From contig JAWKQM010000002.1 in assembly GCA_041390145.1 (NCBI GenBank), positions 62,001 to 126,000 on the forward strand: DNA of 64,000 nucleotides. The letters are read 5' to 3'. Every line of letters starts with the position of its first letter. Within the stretch, counting starts at the first letter, position 1. This document shows, in pieces, positions 23,851-31,307 of this stretch. Below the pieces are notes generated by a model, which was given only the letters and a program-made list of their open reading frames with translations, had not been told where the DNA came from and searched no databases. The stretch comes from Gemmatimonadales bacterium. GTDB taxonomy: Bacteria; Gemmatimonadota; Gemmatimonadetes; Gemmatimonadales; GWC2-71-9. The position numbers were made by a program, and so were the translations under genes.

Positions 23851-24540
23851 TCAGTGACGTGCCGGAGGATGTGGCCCATCGGGGCTGGGCGTTCTGGAAG
23901 GCCAAGTAGGGAGGCCCATGGCGCTTACCGGTCGAAAACTCCGCCGGTGATGGTCGGTGGGGCCCAGGCGCTCGATCGCCGCCACGTGCTCCGCACTCCC
24001 ATATCCGCTGTTCCGGTCCCAGCCGTATCCCTCGTGCCGAGAGGCCAGCCGGCGCATCAGGCGATCCCGCACCGTCTTGGCAATGATCCCGGCGGCGGCG
24101 ATGGTGTGGCAATCGGCGTCACCGTCGACAAGAGCGTCGTGTGCAAGCCCGATTTCTGGCATGCGAAGACCGTCGATGAGCAGGCGGGGCAGCGGGGCAG
24201 CGGGGCAGCGGGGCAGGACCTTGAGAATCGCGCGGCGCATGGCGAGCGCGGTCGCGACGCGGATGTTCAGGTGATCGATCTCGCGGACCGAGGCCCCACC
24301 GACGCCGACGGCGAGTGCGGCATCCCGGATCTGCAGTGCAAGCGCCTCCCGCCGAGCGGCTGAGAGGGTCTTGCTGTCACGCACCCCGACGACCACGGAC
24401 GAACCCACCGGAAATACGACGGCCGCGGCCACCACTGGACCAGCCAGGGGACCGCGGCCTGCTTCATCGACTCCAACCAGCACCTGCCCGTCGGCCCAGA
24501 CCGCCGATTCGCGGTCTAACGTGGGACGACGGGCCGCCAC
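23851..24540 (-). CDS. rnhB: Ribonuclease HII with repeat-encoded insertion
   Basis: The protein has 229 residues. The catalytic acids are visible: D25-E26 in 'GVDEAGRGPLAGPV', D123 in 'LLIDG' and an Asp near 141 in the DADCHTIAAA motif, followed by 'GIIAKTVRDRLM'. It removes RNA from RNA-DNA hybrids, including single ribonucleotides. Residues about 109-119 (LPRCPAAPLPR) are encoded by four copies of an 8-base repeat, directly before the strand carrying D123. The last 25 residues are a proline-rich tail absent from typical RnhB. It is the last gene of the ffh-rplS cluster, four bases after rplS. Confidence 0.94.
   Translation of the reverse strand: MAARRPTLDRESAVWADGQVLVGVDEAGRGPLAGPVVAAAVVFPVGSSVVVGVRDSKTLSAARREALALQIRDAALAVGVGGASVREIDHLNIRVATALAMRRAILKVLPRCPAAPLPRLLIDGLRMPEIGLAHDALVDGDADCHTIAAAGIIAKTVRDRLMRRLASRHEGYGWDRNSGYGSAEHVAAIERLGPTDHHRRSFRPVSAMGLPTWPSRTPSPDGPHPPARH
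24184..24215. repeat. Octanucleotide tandem repeat (GCGGGGCA)x4 inside rnhB
   Basis: Four exact copies of GCGGGGCA occupy 24184-24215 within the rnhB coding sequence. Eight is not a multiple of three, so gain or loss of one unit would shift the frame; three units (24 bases) keep it. The G-rich strand could also form a quadruplex. Confidence 0.95.
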
Positions 24541-24544
24541 GCGA

Positions 24545-24892
24545 TCAGTCCTCGCGCTTCTCCCGAATGCGCGCGGCCTTGCCGCTCAGCGCACGGAGAT
24601 AGTACAGCTTGGCCCGGCGGACCCGACCCCGTCGCACGAGGTGGATCGAGGCGATGATCGGGCTCTGGACCGGGAAGATCCGCTCCACGCCGACGCCTGC
24701 CGACACCTTGCGCACCGTGAAGTTTTCGTGGGCGCCGCCGCCGCGCCGGGAAATCACGACCCCCTCGAACGCCTGCAGCCGCTCCTTGTCGCCCTCGCGG
24801 ACGCGCACCATGACCCGTACGGTGTCCCCGGCGTCGAACGCGGGGAGATCAGTGCGCGGGGTCCCGCGCGTCAACGCATCCATCCGTTCCAT
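24545..24892 (-). CDS. rplS: 50S ribosomal protein L19
   Basis: The protein has 115 residues from the ATG at 24892, chosen because AGGAG stands seven bases before it; an ATG two codons earlier is too close to that site. L19 text is clear: 'FDAGDTVRVMVRVREGDKERLQAFEGVVI', 'RGGGAHENFTVRKVS.GVGVERIFP' and 'RGRVRRAKLYYLR'. It sits at the 30S-50S interface. The position after trmD is the standard order. Confidence 0.98.
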   Translation of the reverse strand: MERMDALTRGTPRTDLPAFDAGDTVRVMVRVREGDKERLQAFEGVVISRRGGGAHENFTVRKVSAGVGVERIFPVQSPIIASIHLVRRGRVRRAKLYYLRALSGKAARIREKRED

Positions 24893-24942
24893 CGTCATTC
24901 TCCTGAGTGGCGGCCCGTTGGGCCCCGTTCGGCGTGTTGCCG

Positions 24943-25644
24943 CTAGTCGTCCGACGCGAGGTGCGCCTGCCACAGATCGGGCCGGCGCTCGCGAGTCAGT
25001 GTGTCCGCCTGTTCCTTCCGCCACGCGGCGATTTTCGCGTGGTCGCCGGAGCGCAAGACCTCCGGGACTGCCAACCCCCTGTATTCCGGAGGCCGGGTGT
25101 AGCTCGGCGGGCTCAACAGCCCGTCGTAATGTGAATCGGTGCTGGCCGACTCGTGGTCTCCCAGGGCGCCGGGGAGCAGCCGCACCACCGCGTCCAGGAC
25201 GCAGAGGGCCGCCGGCTCGCCACCCGTCAGCACGAAGTCGCCGAGCGACACCTCATCGGTGGCCAGGTGATCGGCCACGCGCTGATCGACGTCCTTGTAG
25301 TGCCCGCAGAGCAGCGTCAGCTCGGGCGCCAGCGACCATCGGACGGCGTCCGTGTGGGCGAACCGCCTCCCTCGCGCCGACAGGAGCACCACCGGTCCGC
25401 GAAGCGGGCCAAGCGACTCCACCGCCTCAAAGAACGGCTCCGGCTTGAGCACCATCCCGGCCCCGCCACCGAAGGCATAGTCGTCCACGGTGTGGTGCCG
25501 ATCGTGGGTGAAGTCCCGGAGCTGTACCGTCCGAAACTCGACCCGCCCATCGGTGCGCGCCCGCCCGATGATCGAGGCGTCGAGCCAGGGCGCAAACACT
25601 TCCGGAAAGAGCGTGACCACGTTGATGCGGAGCGGCTCAGCCAT
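24943..25644 (-). CDS. trmD: tRNA (guanine37-N1)-methyltransferase TrmD
   Basis: This 233-residue SPOUT enzyme has all the TrmD blocks: 'RINVVTLFPE', 'YAFGGGAGMVLKPEP', 'LLCGHYKDVDQRV', 'SLGDFVLTGGE.AA' (the trefoil-knot SAM site) and 'PSYTRPPEYRG..VPEVLRSGDH'. It methylates G37 of tRNAs to prevent frameshifting. Its start overlaps the rimM stop by eight bases. Confidence 0.98.
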   Translation of the reverse strand: MAEPLRINVVTLFPEVFAPWLDASIIGRARTDGRVEFRTVQLRDFTHDRHHTVDDYAFGGGAGMVLKPEPFFEAVESLGPLRGPVVLLSARGRRFAHTDAVRWSLAPELTLLCGHYKDVDQRVADHLATDEVSLGDFVLTGGEPAALCVLDAVVRLLPGALGDHESASTDSHYDGLLSPPSYTRPPEYRGLAVPEVLRSGDHAKIAAWRKEQADTLTRERRPDLWQAHLASDD

Positions 25645-26167
25645 CGAGCAAACCCTCCGGCGGAGCCACCACCAGCCGTCGGCCGGCGCGGTCCACGTGC
25701 TTCACGAACTCCTTCCGATACGGCAGCAGGAACTCCCGCTTGGGGCCCTGCACTTCGATGACCAGCCCGGCCGCCGTTTCATAGTACCCGGTGACCAGCC
25801 CGACCGGGGTGTCGTCCTCCAGCCGCACGGCAAAGCCGTCGAGCTCGTGGAGGTAGACTTCCCCTTCTTCCAGCGGCGTCGCCTCGGCCGCCGGCACCGC
25901 GAGGAAGCCGTCCCGGAACGGTTCCAGCCCGGCGCGCTCCTCGATGCCTGCAAACTTGACCAGCCACTCGCGGTGGTACGCCCGGCCGCGTTCGACCGTC
26001 AGCGGACTCCGGATCACCGCACCGGCCAGGTCAACCGCCCAGAGTGTCTGCCCTGCCGCGAAGACCCGTGCCGGATCGTCGGTCAGCGGAAAGACCGTAC
26101 ACTCCCCCTTCAGTCCGTGCGGCCTGCGAAACCGCCCGACCACCATGTGGCGGGCGCCTTCGGTCAT
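25637..26167 (-). CDS. rimM: 16S rRNA processing protein RimM
   Basis: This 176-residue protein has the RimM N-terminal beta barrel ('VVGRFRRPHGLKGECTVFPLTDDPARVFAAGQ') and a C-terminal PRC barrel ('LHELDGFAVRLEDDTPVGLVTGYYET', then 'LLPYRKEFVKHVD'). It assists 30S head assembly and binds S19. The start touches the rpsP stop (TGATG), so translation is coupled. The position between rpsP and trmD is canonical. Confidence 0.97.
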   Translation of the reverse strand: MTEGARHMVVGRFRRPHGLKGECTVFPLTDDPARVFAAGQTLWAVDLAGAVIRSPLTVERGRAYHREWLVKFAGIEERAGLEPFRDGFLAVPAAEATPLEEGEVYLHELDGFAVRLEDDTPVGLVTGYYETAAGLVIEVQGPKREFLLPYRKEFVKHVDRAGRRLVVAPPEGLLDG

Positions 26168-26430
26168 CAGGCCGTCGGCGTCTTGAAGAGCCCGGCCTTC
26201 CGCAGGAGCGAGCTCACCGTTTCGGACGCCGTGGCGCCCTTGTCGAGCCAGGCGCGCGCCTTCTCGGTGTCAACGGTGATCTGGTCCGCCTCCACCTTGG
26301 CCTTCGGCGCATAGGTGCCGATGACGTCGATGAAGCGGCCGTCGCGCGGCGCCGTCTTCTCGGCGACCACGATGCGGTAGATCGGGAGCTTCTTCCGCCC
26401 GACCCGGCGGAGACGAATGCGAGTTGCCAT
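26167..26430 (-). CDS. rpsP: 30S ribosomal protein S16
   Basis: This 87-residue protein starts 'MATRIRLRRVGRKKLPIYRIVVA' and contains 'GRFIDVIGTYAPKA', which is unmistakable S16. The ending 'ASETVSSLLRKAGLFK' matches the usual C-terminus. It lies 24 bases after the ffh stop and is coupled to rimM. Confidence 0.98.
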   Translation of the reverse strand: MATRIRLRRVGRKKLPIYRIVVAEKTAPRDGRFIDVIGTYAPKAKVEADQITVDTEKARAWLDKGATASETVSSLLRKAGLFKTPTA

Positions 26431-26454
26431 GTATCGATCCCTTGGGTTACGTGC

Positions 26455-27786
26455 TCAGCCGGGAAACCCGCGCCCAAAGGGCATGCGAGCGCCGGGTTTA
26501 CCTGCCGACTTCATGTACTTCTGCATCTGCTTGAACTGCGCCATCAACTGATTGACTTCCTGTACCGTCCGGCCACTCCCCCGCGCGATCCGGCTCCGCC
26601 GCGATCCGTTGAGGAGGTCGGGGTTCTGCCGTTCCTTCAGGGTCATCGAGAGGACGATGGCCTCCACATGCTTCAGCCGGTCCTCGCCCACGTTGGCCTG
26701 CTTGAGCATCTGGGCGTTCACGCCCGGCAGCATGCCCAGCACATTCTTCAGCGGTCCAAGCTTCTGCATCTGGCGCATGGCCGACAGGAAATCCTGCAGG
26801 TCCATGCCGCGCTTCGACACCGCCTTCTTCGCGAGCCGGCTCGACTCCTCCTCGTCCAGCGAGGATTGCGCCTTTTCCACCAGGCTCAGGACGTCGCCCT
26901 GCTGGAGGATCCGGCCCGCCATCCGCTCGGGGATGAACGGCTCGAGCGCGTCGAGCTTCTCGCCGACGCCGATGTACTTGATCGGCGCCCTGGTCACTCC
27001 GTAGATGGAGAGGGCCGCGCCACCCCGGGCGTCGCCGTCCATCTTGGTGAGGATCACCCCGGTGATCCCCAGCGCCTCGTGGAATCCGCCGGCGATCCGG
27101 ACCGCGTCCTGTCCGGTCATGCCGTCGGCCACGAGCAGAATTTCATGGGGCTTGATCGCGGCCTTGAGCCGCGACAGCTCCTCCATCATTTCGCTGTCGA
27201 TCTGCAACCGGCCCGCGGTGTCGACCAGGACCGTCCGCGCCCGGGCCTTGCCCGCCGCCTCGATCCCGCGCCGCACGATGCCCACCACGTCGGTGACACC
27301 GGGCTCCGCATGCACCCCCACACCCGCCTGCCCCGCCACCGTCACCAGCTGATCGACCGCGGCCGGACGGTAGACATCGGCTGCCACCAGGAACGGCGCC
27401 TTCTGTTCCAGTTTCAGGCGCTTCGCCAGCTTGCCGGCAGTCGTCGTCTTGCCGGATCCCTGCAACCCAACGATCAGGATGACCGTCGGCGGCACGGAGG
27501 CAAAGGCGATCGGCGCCTGCTTCTCGCCGAGCAACGCCACCAGCTCGTCATAGACGATCTTGACGACCTGCTGACCGGGGCGCACCGACTTGAGCGCCTC
27601 CGCGCCAATCGCGCGCGCCTGCACCCGCTCGAGAAATTCGCGCGTGAGGTCGAAACTGACGTCGGCCTCAAGCAGCACCCGCCGGACCTCGCGGAGCCCT
27701 TCCTTGACAGCATCCTCTGTCAGTACGCCACGGCCCGCCAATCGGCGGAGCGTGTCGGACAGTTTGGAGGAAAGCTCGTCGAACAT
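26455..27786 (-). CDS. ffh: Signal recognition particle protein Ffh
   Basis: This 443-residue SRP GTPase has an N domain at 1-95, a G domain with 'GLQGSGKTTTAGKLAKRLK' (P-loop), 'DTAGRLQID' and 'TKMDGDARGGAALS', and an M domain at about 300-435 rich in methionine with 'RIARGSGRTVQEVNQLM' for RNA binding. It targets nascent membrane proteins with 4.5S RNA and FtsY. It heads the ffh-rpsP-rimM-trmD-rplS-rnhB cluster. An octamer repeat lies 41-88 bases before its start codon. Confidence 0.98.
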   Translation of the reverse strand: MFDELSSKLSDTLRRLAGRGVLTEDAVKEGLREVRRVLLEADVSFDLTREFLERVQARAIGAEALKSVRPGQQVVKIVYDELVALLGEKQAPIAFASVPPTVILIVGLQGSGKTTTAGKLAKRLKLEQKAPFLVAADVYRPAAVDQLVTVAGQAGVGVHAEPGVTDVVGIVRRGIEAAGKARARTVLVDTAGRLQIDSEMMEELSRLKAAIKPHEILLVADGMTGQDAVRIAGGFHEALGITGVILTKMDGDARGGAALSIYGVTRAPIKYIGVGEKLDALEPFIPERMAGRILQQGDVLSLVEKAQSSLDEEESSRLAKKAVSKRGMDLQDFLSAMRQMQKLGPLKNVLGMLPGVNAQMLKQANVGEDRLKHVEAIVLSMTLKERQNPDLLNGSRRSRIARGSGRTVQEVNQLMAQFKQMQKYMKSAGKPGARMPFGRGFPG

Positions 27787-27826
27787 AAGCCCTGAAACGT
27801 AAGCGGATTAAGGGGTTGAGGCAATG

Positions 27827-27874
27827 GGGAGGCAGGGAGGCAGGGAGGCAGGGAGGCAGGGAGGCAGGGAGGCA
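27827..27874. repeat. Octanucleotide tandem repeat (GGGAGGCA)x6 upstream of ffh
   Basis: Six exact copies of GGGAGGCA fill 27827-27874 between the four-helix-bundle gene stop (27886) and the ffh start (27786). Variation in copy number would change the spacing within the leader or promoter of the ffh operon. The G-rich strand has many GGG runs. Confidence 0.95.
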
Positions 27875-27885
27875 GGGCAAGCTAG

Positions 27886-28284
27886 CTATTTCGGCGTTTC
27901 GCGAGCCCCGATCGAACGATACAGGCCCCAGGTGAGCATTCCGGCGTGATCGCGGAGGGCTTCGAGCTCACCCCACTCTGCCTGGGTGGAATACCCAAGC
28001 TCTTTGGCCATAAGAAGATACACCTGAACCTCAGCCAGCGAACCGATCGCGATGTCCAGGAACCGCCTGAACTCCCGGTTGCCACGCTTCGCGGAGCCCT
28101 CGGCAATGTTAGCGCTGACCGAGACCGCCGCTCTCCGCACCTGCGAACTCAGTCCATACCGCTCCTCCGGTGGCCAGCGACTGGTTGCGCGGTAAATCGC
28201 CAGTGCCAGGGCATGGGCTGCCTGCCACGCTTTCAGCGCCTCAAACCGCTTACCGTTTGCCGTTGCAACACCTGAGGAGGGCAT
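27886..28284 (-). CDS. Four-helix-bundle protein (S23/IVS-encoded family)
   Basis: The protein has 132 residues from the ATG at 28284; a TTG at 28305 is also possible. It matches the TIGR02436 family: 'FEALKAWQAAHALALAIYRAT', 'LSSQVRRAAVSVSANIAEGSAKRG', 'RRFLDIAIGSLAEVQVYLLMAKELGY'. Members were first seen in intervening sequences of 23S rRNA genes and are common as free genes; some resemble the Avd accessory protein of diversity-generating retroelements. There is no reverse transcriptase or rRNA gene nearby. The role is unknown. A GATATT hexamer stands five bases before the ATG. Confidence 0.85.
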   Translation of the reverse strand: MPSSGVATANGKRFEALKAWQAAHALALAIYRATSRWPPEERYGLSSQVRRAAVSVSANIAEGSAKRGNREFRRFLDIAIGSLAEVQVYLLMAKELGYSTQAEWGELEALRDHAGMLTWGLYRSIGARETPK

Positions 28285-28350
28285 GCGGGAATATCGGAAG
28301 GCCAATTGCGGGCCTCATCACCCTGTTTGCGCAGCGGGGATCGATGCATC

Positions 28351-31197
28351 TCAGCGAGTCTGTGCAGTCCGCTTCTTCTGCCTCCCTGCCGCCCGGCCTC
28401 CCTGCCAAACCTCGAGTAGCATCTCTTCGATCTGCTCGACCGGCATCGCCTTCGCGAAAAAGTGCCCCTGTCCCAGTTCGCAACCCAGCGCCACGAGGAC
28501 TTCGCGCTGCTCGGCGACCTCCACGCCTTCGGCGATCGTCCGCAGCTTCAGTGTGTCGCCCAGCCCGATGATGGCGCGGGCAAGCGCTGATTTCTCCAGC
28601 CCCGCCCCGACGTCGTCGATGAACGGCTTGGCAATCTTCAGGATATCGATCGGAAACCGCTGCAGGTAACCGAGCGAGGAGTACCCGGTGCCGAAGTCGT
28701 CGATGGCCAGCCCGACCCCAAGGCCCTTGAGCCCCCGGAGCTGCTGCTGGGCTGAATCGGCCTGCTGCATCAGGACACTCTCGGTGATCTCAAGCACAAG
28801 CGCCGAGGGCTCGACACCCGTCACACCCAGCGCCCGGCGCGTCTCGTAGACCAGGTCGGGTTCCTGGAGCTGCCGTCCCGAGAGGTTGACGCTCATCACC
28901 CAGTCTGCCCCGGGGTAGGCTTCCCGCCACCGATGGATCTGGTGGCACGCTAAGCGAAGCACCCAAGCGCCGAGGCGGACGATCAGGCCGGTTTCCTCCG
29001 CCAGGGGGACGAAATGGCTCGGCAGCAGGTGGCCGTACTTGGGGTGATTCCATCGCACCAGCGCCTCGAACCCGAAGATCTCCCCGGTCCGCAGGTGCAT
29101 GATGGGCTGATAGTGGAGGACAAGCTCCTCGCGCTCGATCGCCCCCCGCAACGCCGCCTCCATTTCGAGCCGGTGGCGGGAATCGGCCACCATCTTTGAC
29201 TCGTAGGTAGCGAATCGGCCCTTCCCCTGCCGCTTGGCGGTGTACATCGCGAGGTCGGAGTTGCGCATCAGGTCGTCGGCGCTCTCATCGCCCACCGCCG
29301 TGGCGATGCCGAAGCTGAGCGACACATGCACCTCGTTGTGCCCCAGATGGAAGGGCGCCTGCATCGTGCTGACCAGTCGGTCCACCAGGACCGCCGTGCC
29401 GTCGTTGCCCTGTACGTCCTCGATGAGGATGCCGAATTCGTCGCCGCCGAGGCGTGCCACGGTATCGGTGCTGCGGGCACAGGTCAGGAACCGATCGGCG
29501 GCGAGCCGCAGGAGCTGGTCGCCCTCGGCGTGGCCGAGACTGTCGTTGACCTTCTTGAAATCATCCAGGTCAAGGTACAGGACGGTGACCTCGCGACCCT
29601 GCCGGCGCGCAATGGCCAGCGCATGGCTGACCCGGTCGCGGAACAGCGCCCGGTTGGCCAACCCGGTGAGGGAATCGTGGAACGCCTGGTGCATGAGCTC
29701 ATCGCGCAGGCGCTGGCGTTCGCTCACGTCCCGGATGTTCAGCACGATGCCGAGCACCGTCGGGTCGTCGATCAGGTTGGTCGCGATCGTCTCGGTGTGC
29801 AGCGCCGAGCCATCCGGCTGGCGGAATCCCCACTCTATCGGCGCCGGCAGGCTGGAGGTCCGGCTGGCTTCCCGAAGGAATTGGTCCGCGCGCTCCCGGT
29901 CGTCGACGACGAGCAGCGACTGGACCGGCAGCCCGAGCAATCGCGCGGGGTCGTAGCGCAACACGCGGACCGCCGAGGGGCTGACGTACTGGATGGTCCC
30001 CGCCGAATCCACCACGAGAATGACGTCGGAGGAATGCTGCACCAGGGAGCGGAATCGCGCTTCGTTGTGTCGCGCGGCCGTCTCGGCCAGCAAGCGGACG
30101 TTCTGCCGGACCGCCAGCAGTTGTCGCACGACGACCAAGCCGGTGATGACCAGGGCGCCGACCGCCAGCTGGGTGACCGGTTCCCGATCGGGCTTGAACG
30201 CCTCGAACAAGAGGAGCCCGAAGGTGATCCCGACGGCGAGGTACGGCAGCGGGCTCAGTGGCTGCGACCGGGGCTGGTACTCCTCGGTGCCTGAGGTCCG
30301 CGGAACCGGGCGCCGAAAGTAGAGCTCCATGCTCGCGATCATGAGGAGGTACACCATCAGGTACACCGCGTCGACGACCGTCGCGCCGCGTTCGCCGGTC
30401 TGCACCTGGATCAAACCGAAGGTGAGGTCGGCAATGACGCTCAGGAGCACACCGCCGACCAGCAGGCCGAACGCCCAGCGATTGCGGTCGATCGGGCCGC
30501 GTAGCAGCACCGAGGTGATGCCGAGCAGCACCAGGAGGCTGGCGAGGGGGAAGGCGTAGGTGATGACGGTTGCACCGATGCCGGCCACGAGCCCCGGCGC
30601 GCCCGGACGGACCGTGAAATACCAGATCATCACGCCGCCGCCCACCAGCACCATCGTGGCATCGAGCACAAACTTCCACCACTCGAGATGAATGCGGCGC
30701 GTCAGCGGGAAGGCAAGCAAGGCGGTGAGGAGCAGCAGGCTGTCGGAGAGATAGAAGAGGTCGGCCCAGCTCACGGCGGGGCTCTCACCTCGCACCAAAA
30801 CGTAGTACACCGAAATGCTGTTGCCGACGAGTACCGCCAGCGAGCCAACGCCCATGAGTCGCAGCGCGCGGCGCACGCCGGGGTCCAGGACCTTGCGCGT
30901 TGCGGCCAGGAAGCAGAGGGCGGCCAGGGTCAGGTTGAGCGGCATGAAGCCGGCGTTGCCAACCAGGTCGCGGAGTGCGGTGCTGCCGAGACCGGACCGC
31001 TCCCAGAACAGATACGCGAGGCCGTAGACGGCCGTCAGGAACGCCACCGGCCCGACGGGCGGAAATCCGCTTCGCCGGGTCCAGCGATCCGGGGTGGCCT
31101 CTACGACCTCAGCGGTCGTCATCTGGTCGTGTGTTCGAGAGCATTCAGGGGCCTTCGATTCGGGATTCAGCACGGTAAACCCGCCTCTGGCATCCAT
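28351..31197 (-). CDS. Membrane PAS-GGDEF-EAL cyclic-di-GMP regulator
   Basis: The protein has 948 residues (923 if the ATG at 31122 is used; neither start has a good ribosome site). About nine membrane helices occupy residues 45-330. A PAS domain follows ('ARFRSLVQHSSDVILVVDSAG', about 385-500), then GGDEF with intact 'RLGGDEFGILIED' (about 520-680), then EAL with intact 'GFEALVRWNHPKYG' and 'DDFGTGYSSLGYLQRFPID' (about 690-935). Both catalytic motifs look complete, so it may make and degrade c-di-GMP, with the membrane part as sensor. The last 15 residues are encoded by a degenerate copy of the CCTGCC-type repeat seen elsewhere. Confidence 0.93.
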   Translation of the reverse strand: MDARGGFTVLNPESKAPECSRTHDQMTTAEVVEATPDRWTRRSGFPPVGPVAFLTAVYGLAYLFWERSGLGSTALRDLVGNAGFMPLNLTLAALCFLAATRKVLDPGVRRALRLMGVGSLAVLVGNSISVYYVLVRGESPAVSWADLFYLSDSLLLLTALLAFPLTRRIHLEWWKFVLDATMVLVGGGVMIWYFTVRPGAPGLVAGIGATVITYAFPLASLLVLLGITSVLLRGPIDRNRWAFGLLVGGVLLSVIADLTFGLIQVQTGERGATVVDAVYLMVYLLMIASMELYFRRPVPRTSGTEEYQPRSQPLSPLPYLAVGITFGLLLFEAFKPDREPVTQLAVGALVITGLVVVRQLLAVRQNVRLLAETAARHNEARFRSLVQHSSDVILVVDSAGTIQYVSPSAVRVLRYDPARLLGLPVQSLLVVDDRERADQFLREASRTSSLPAPIEWGFRQPDGSALHTETIATNLIDDPTVLGIVLNIRDVSERQRLRDELMHQAFHDSLTGLANRALFRDRVSHALAIARRQGREVTVLYLDLDDFKKVNDSLGHAEGDQLLRLAADRFLTCARSTDTVARLGGDEFGILIEDVQGNDGTAVLVDRLVSTMQAPFHLGHNEVHVSLSFGIATAVGDESADDLMRNSDLAMYTAKRQGKGRFATYESKMVADSRHRLEMEAALRGAIEREELVLHYQPIMHLRTGEIFGFEALVRWNHPKYGHLLPSHFVPLAEETGLIVRLGAWVLRLACHQIHRWREAYPGADWVMSVNLSGRQLQEPDLVYETRRALGVTGVEPSALVLEITESVLMQQADSAQQQLRGLKGLGVGLAIDDFGTGYSSLGYLQRFPIDILKIAKPFIDDVGAGLEKSALARAIIGLGDTLKLRTIAEGVEVAEQREVLVALGCELGQGHFFAKAMPVEQIEEMLLEVWQGGRAAGRQKKRTAQTR

Positions 31198-31307
31198 TTA
31201 TGACGGGAAGCCGGGGGCCGGGAGGCCGAATCTCCTGCAAATCCGAAGCCTGAATTCACCCGGATGGCACCCTGCCGGACTGACCGGGGGCCCCCCTATA
31301 CTCCGGG

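Noticed and set aside
24184..27874. CRISPR array
   Set aside because: The repeats are 8 bases long with no spacers, and no cas genes are present.
27886..28284. Diversity-generating retroelement with Avd-like accessory protein
   Set aside because: There is no reverse transcriptase, no template/variable repeat pair with adenine-specific differences and no C-type lectin target in the window.
31198..31307. Riboswitch or leader RNA before the DUF445 gene
   Set aside because: No conserved aptamer core could be recognised, and the -10-like hexamer directly before the ATG leaves no room for a leader.
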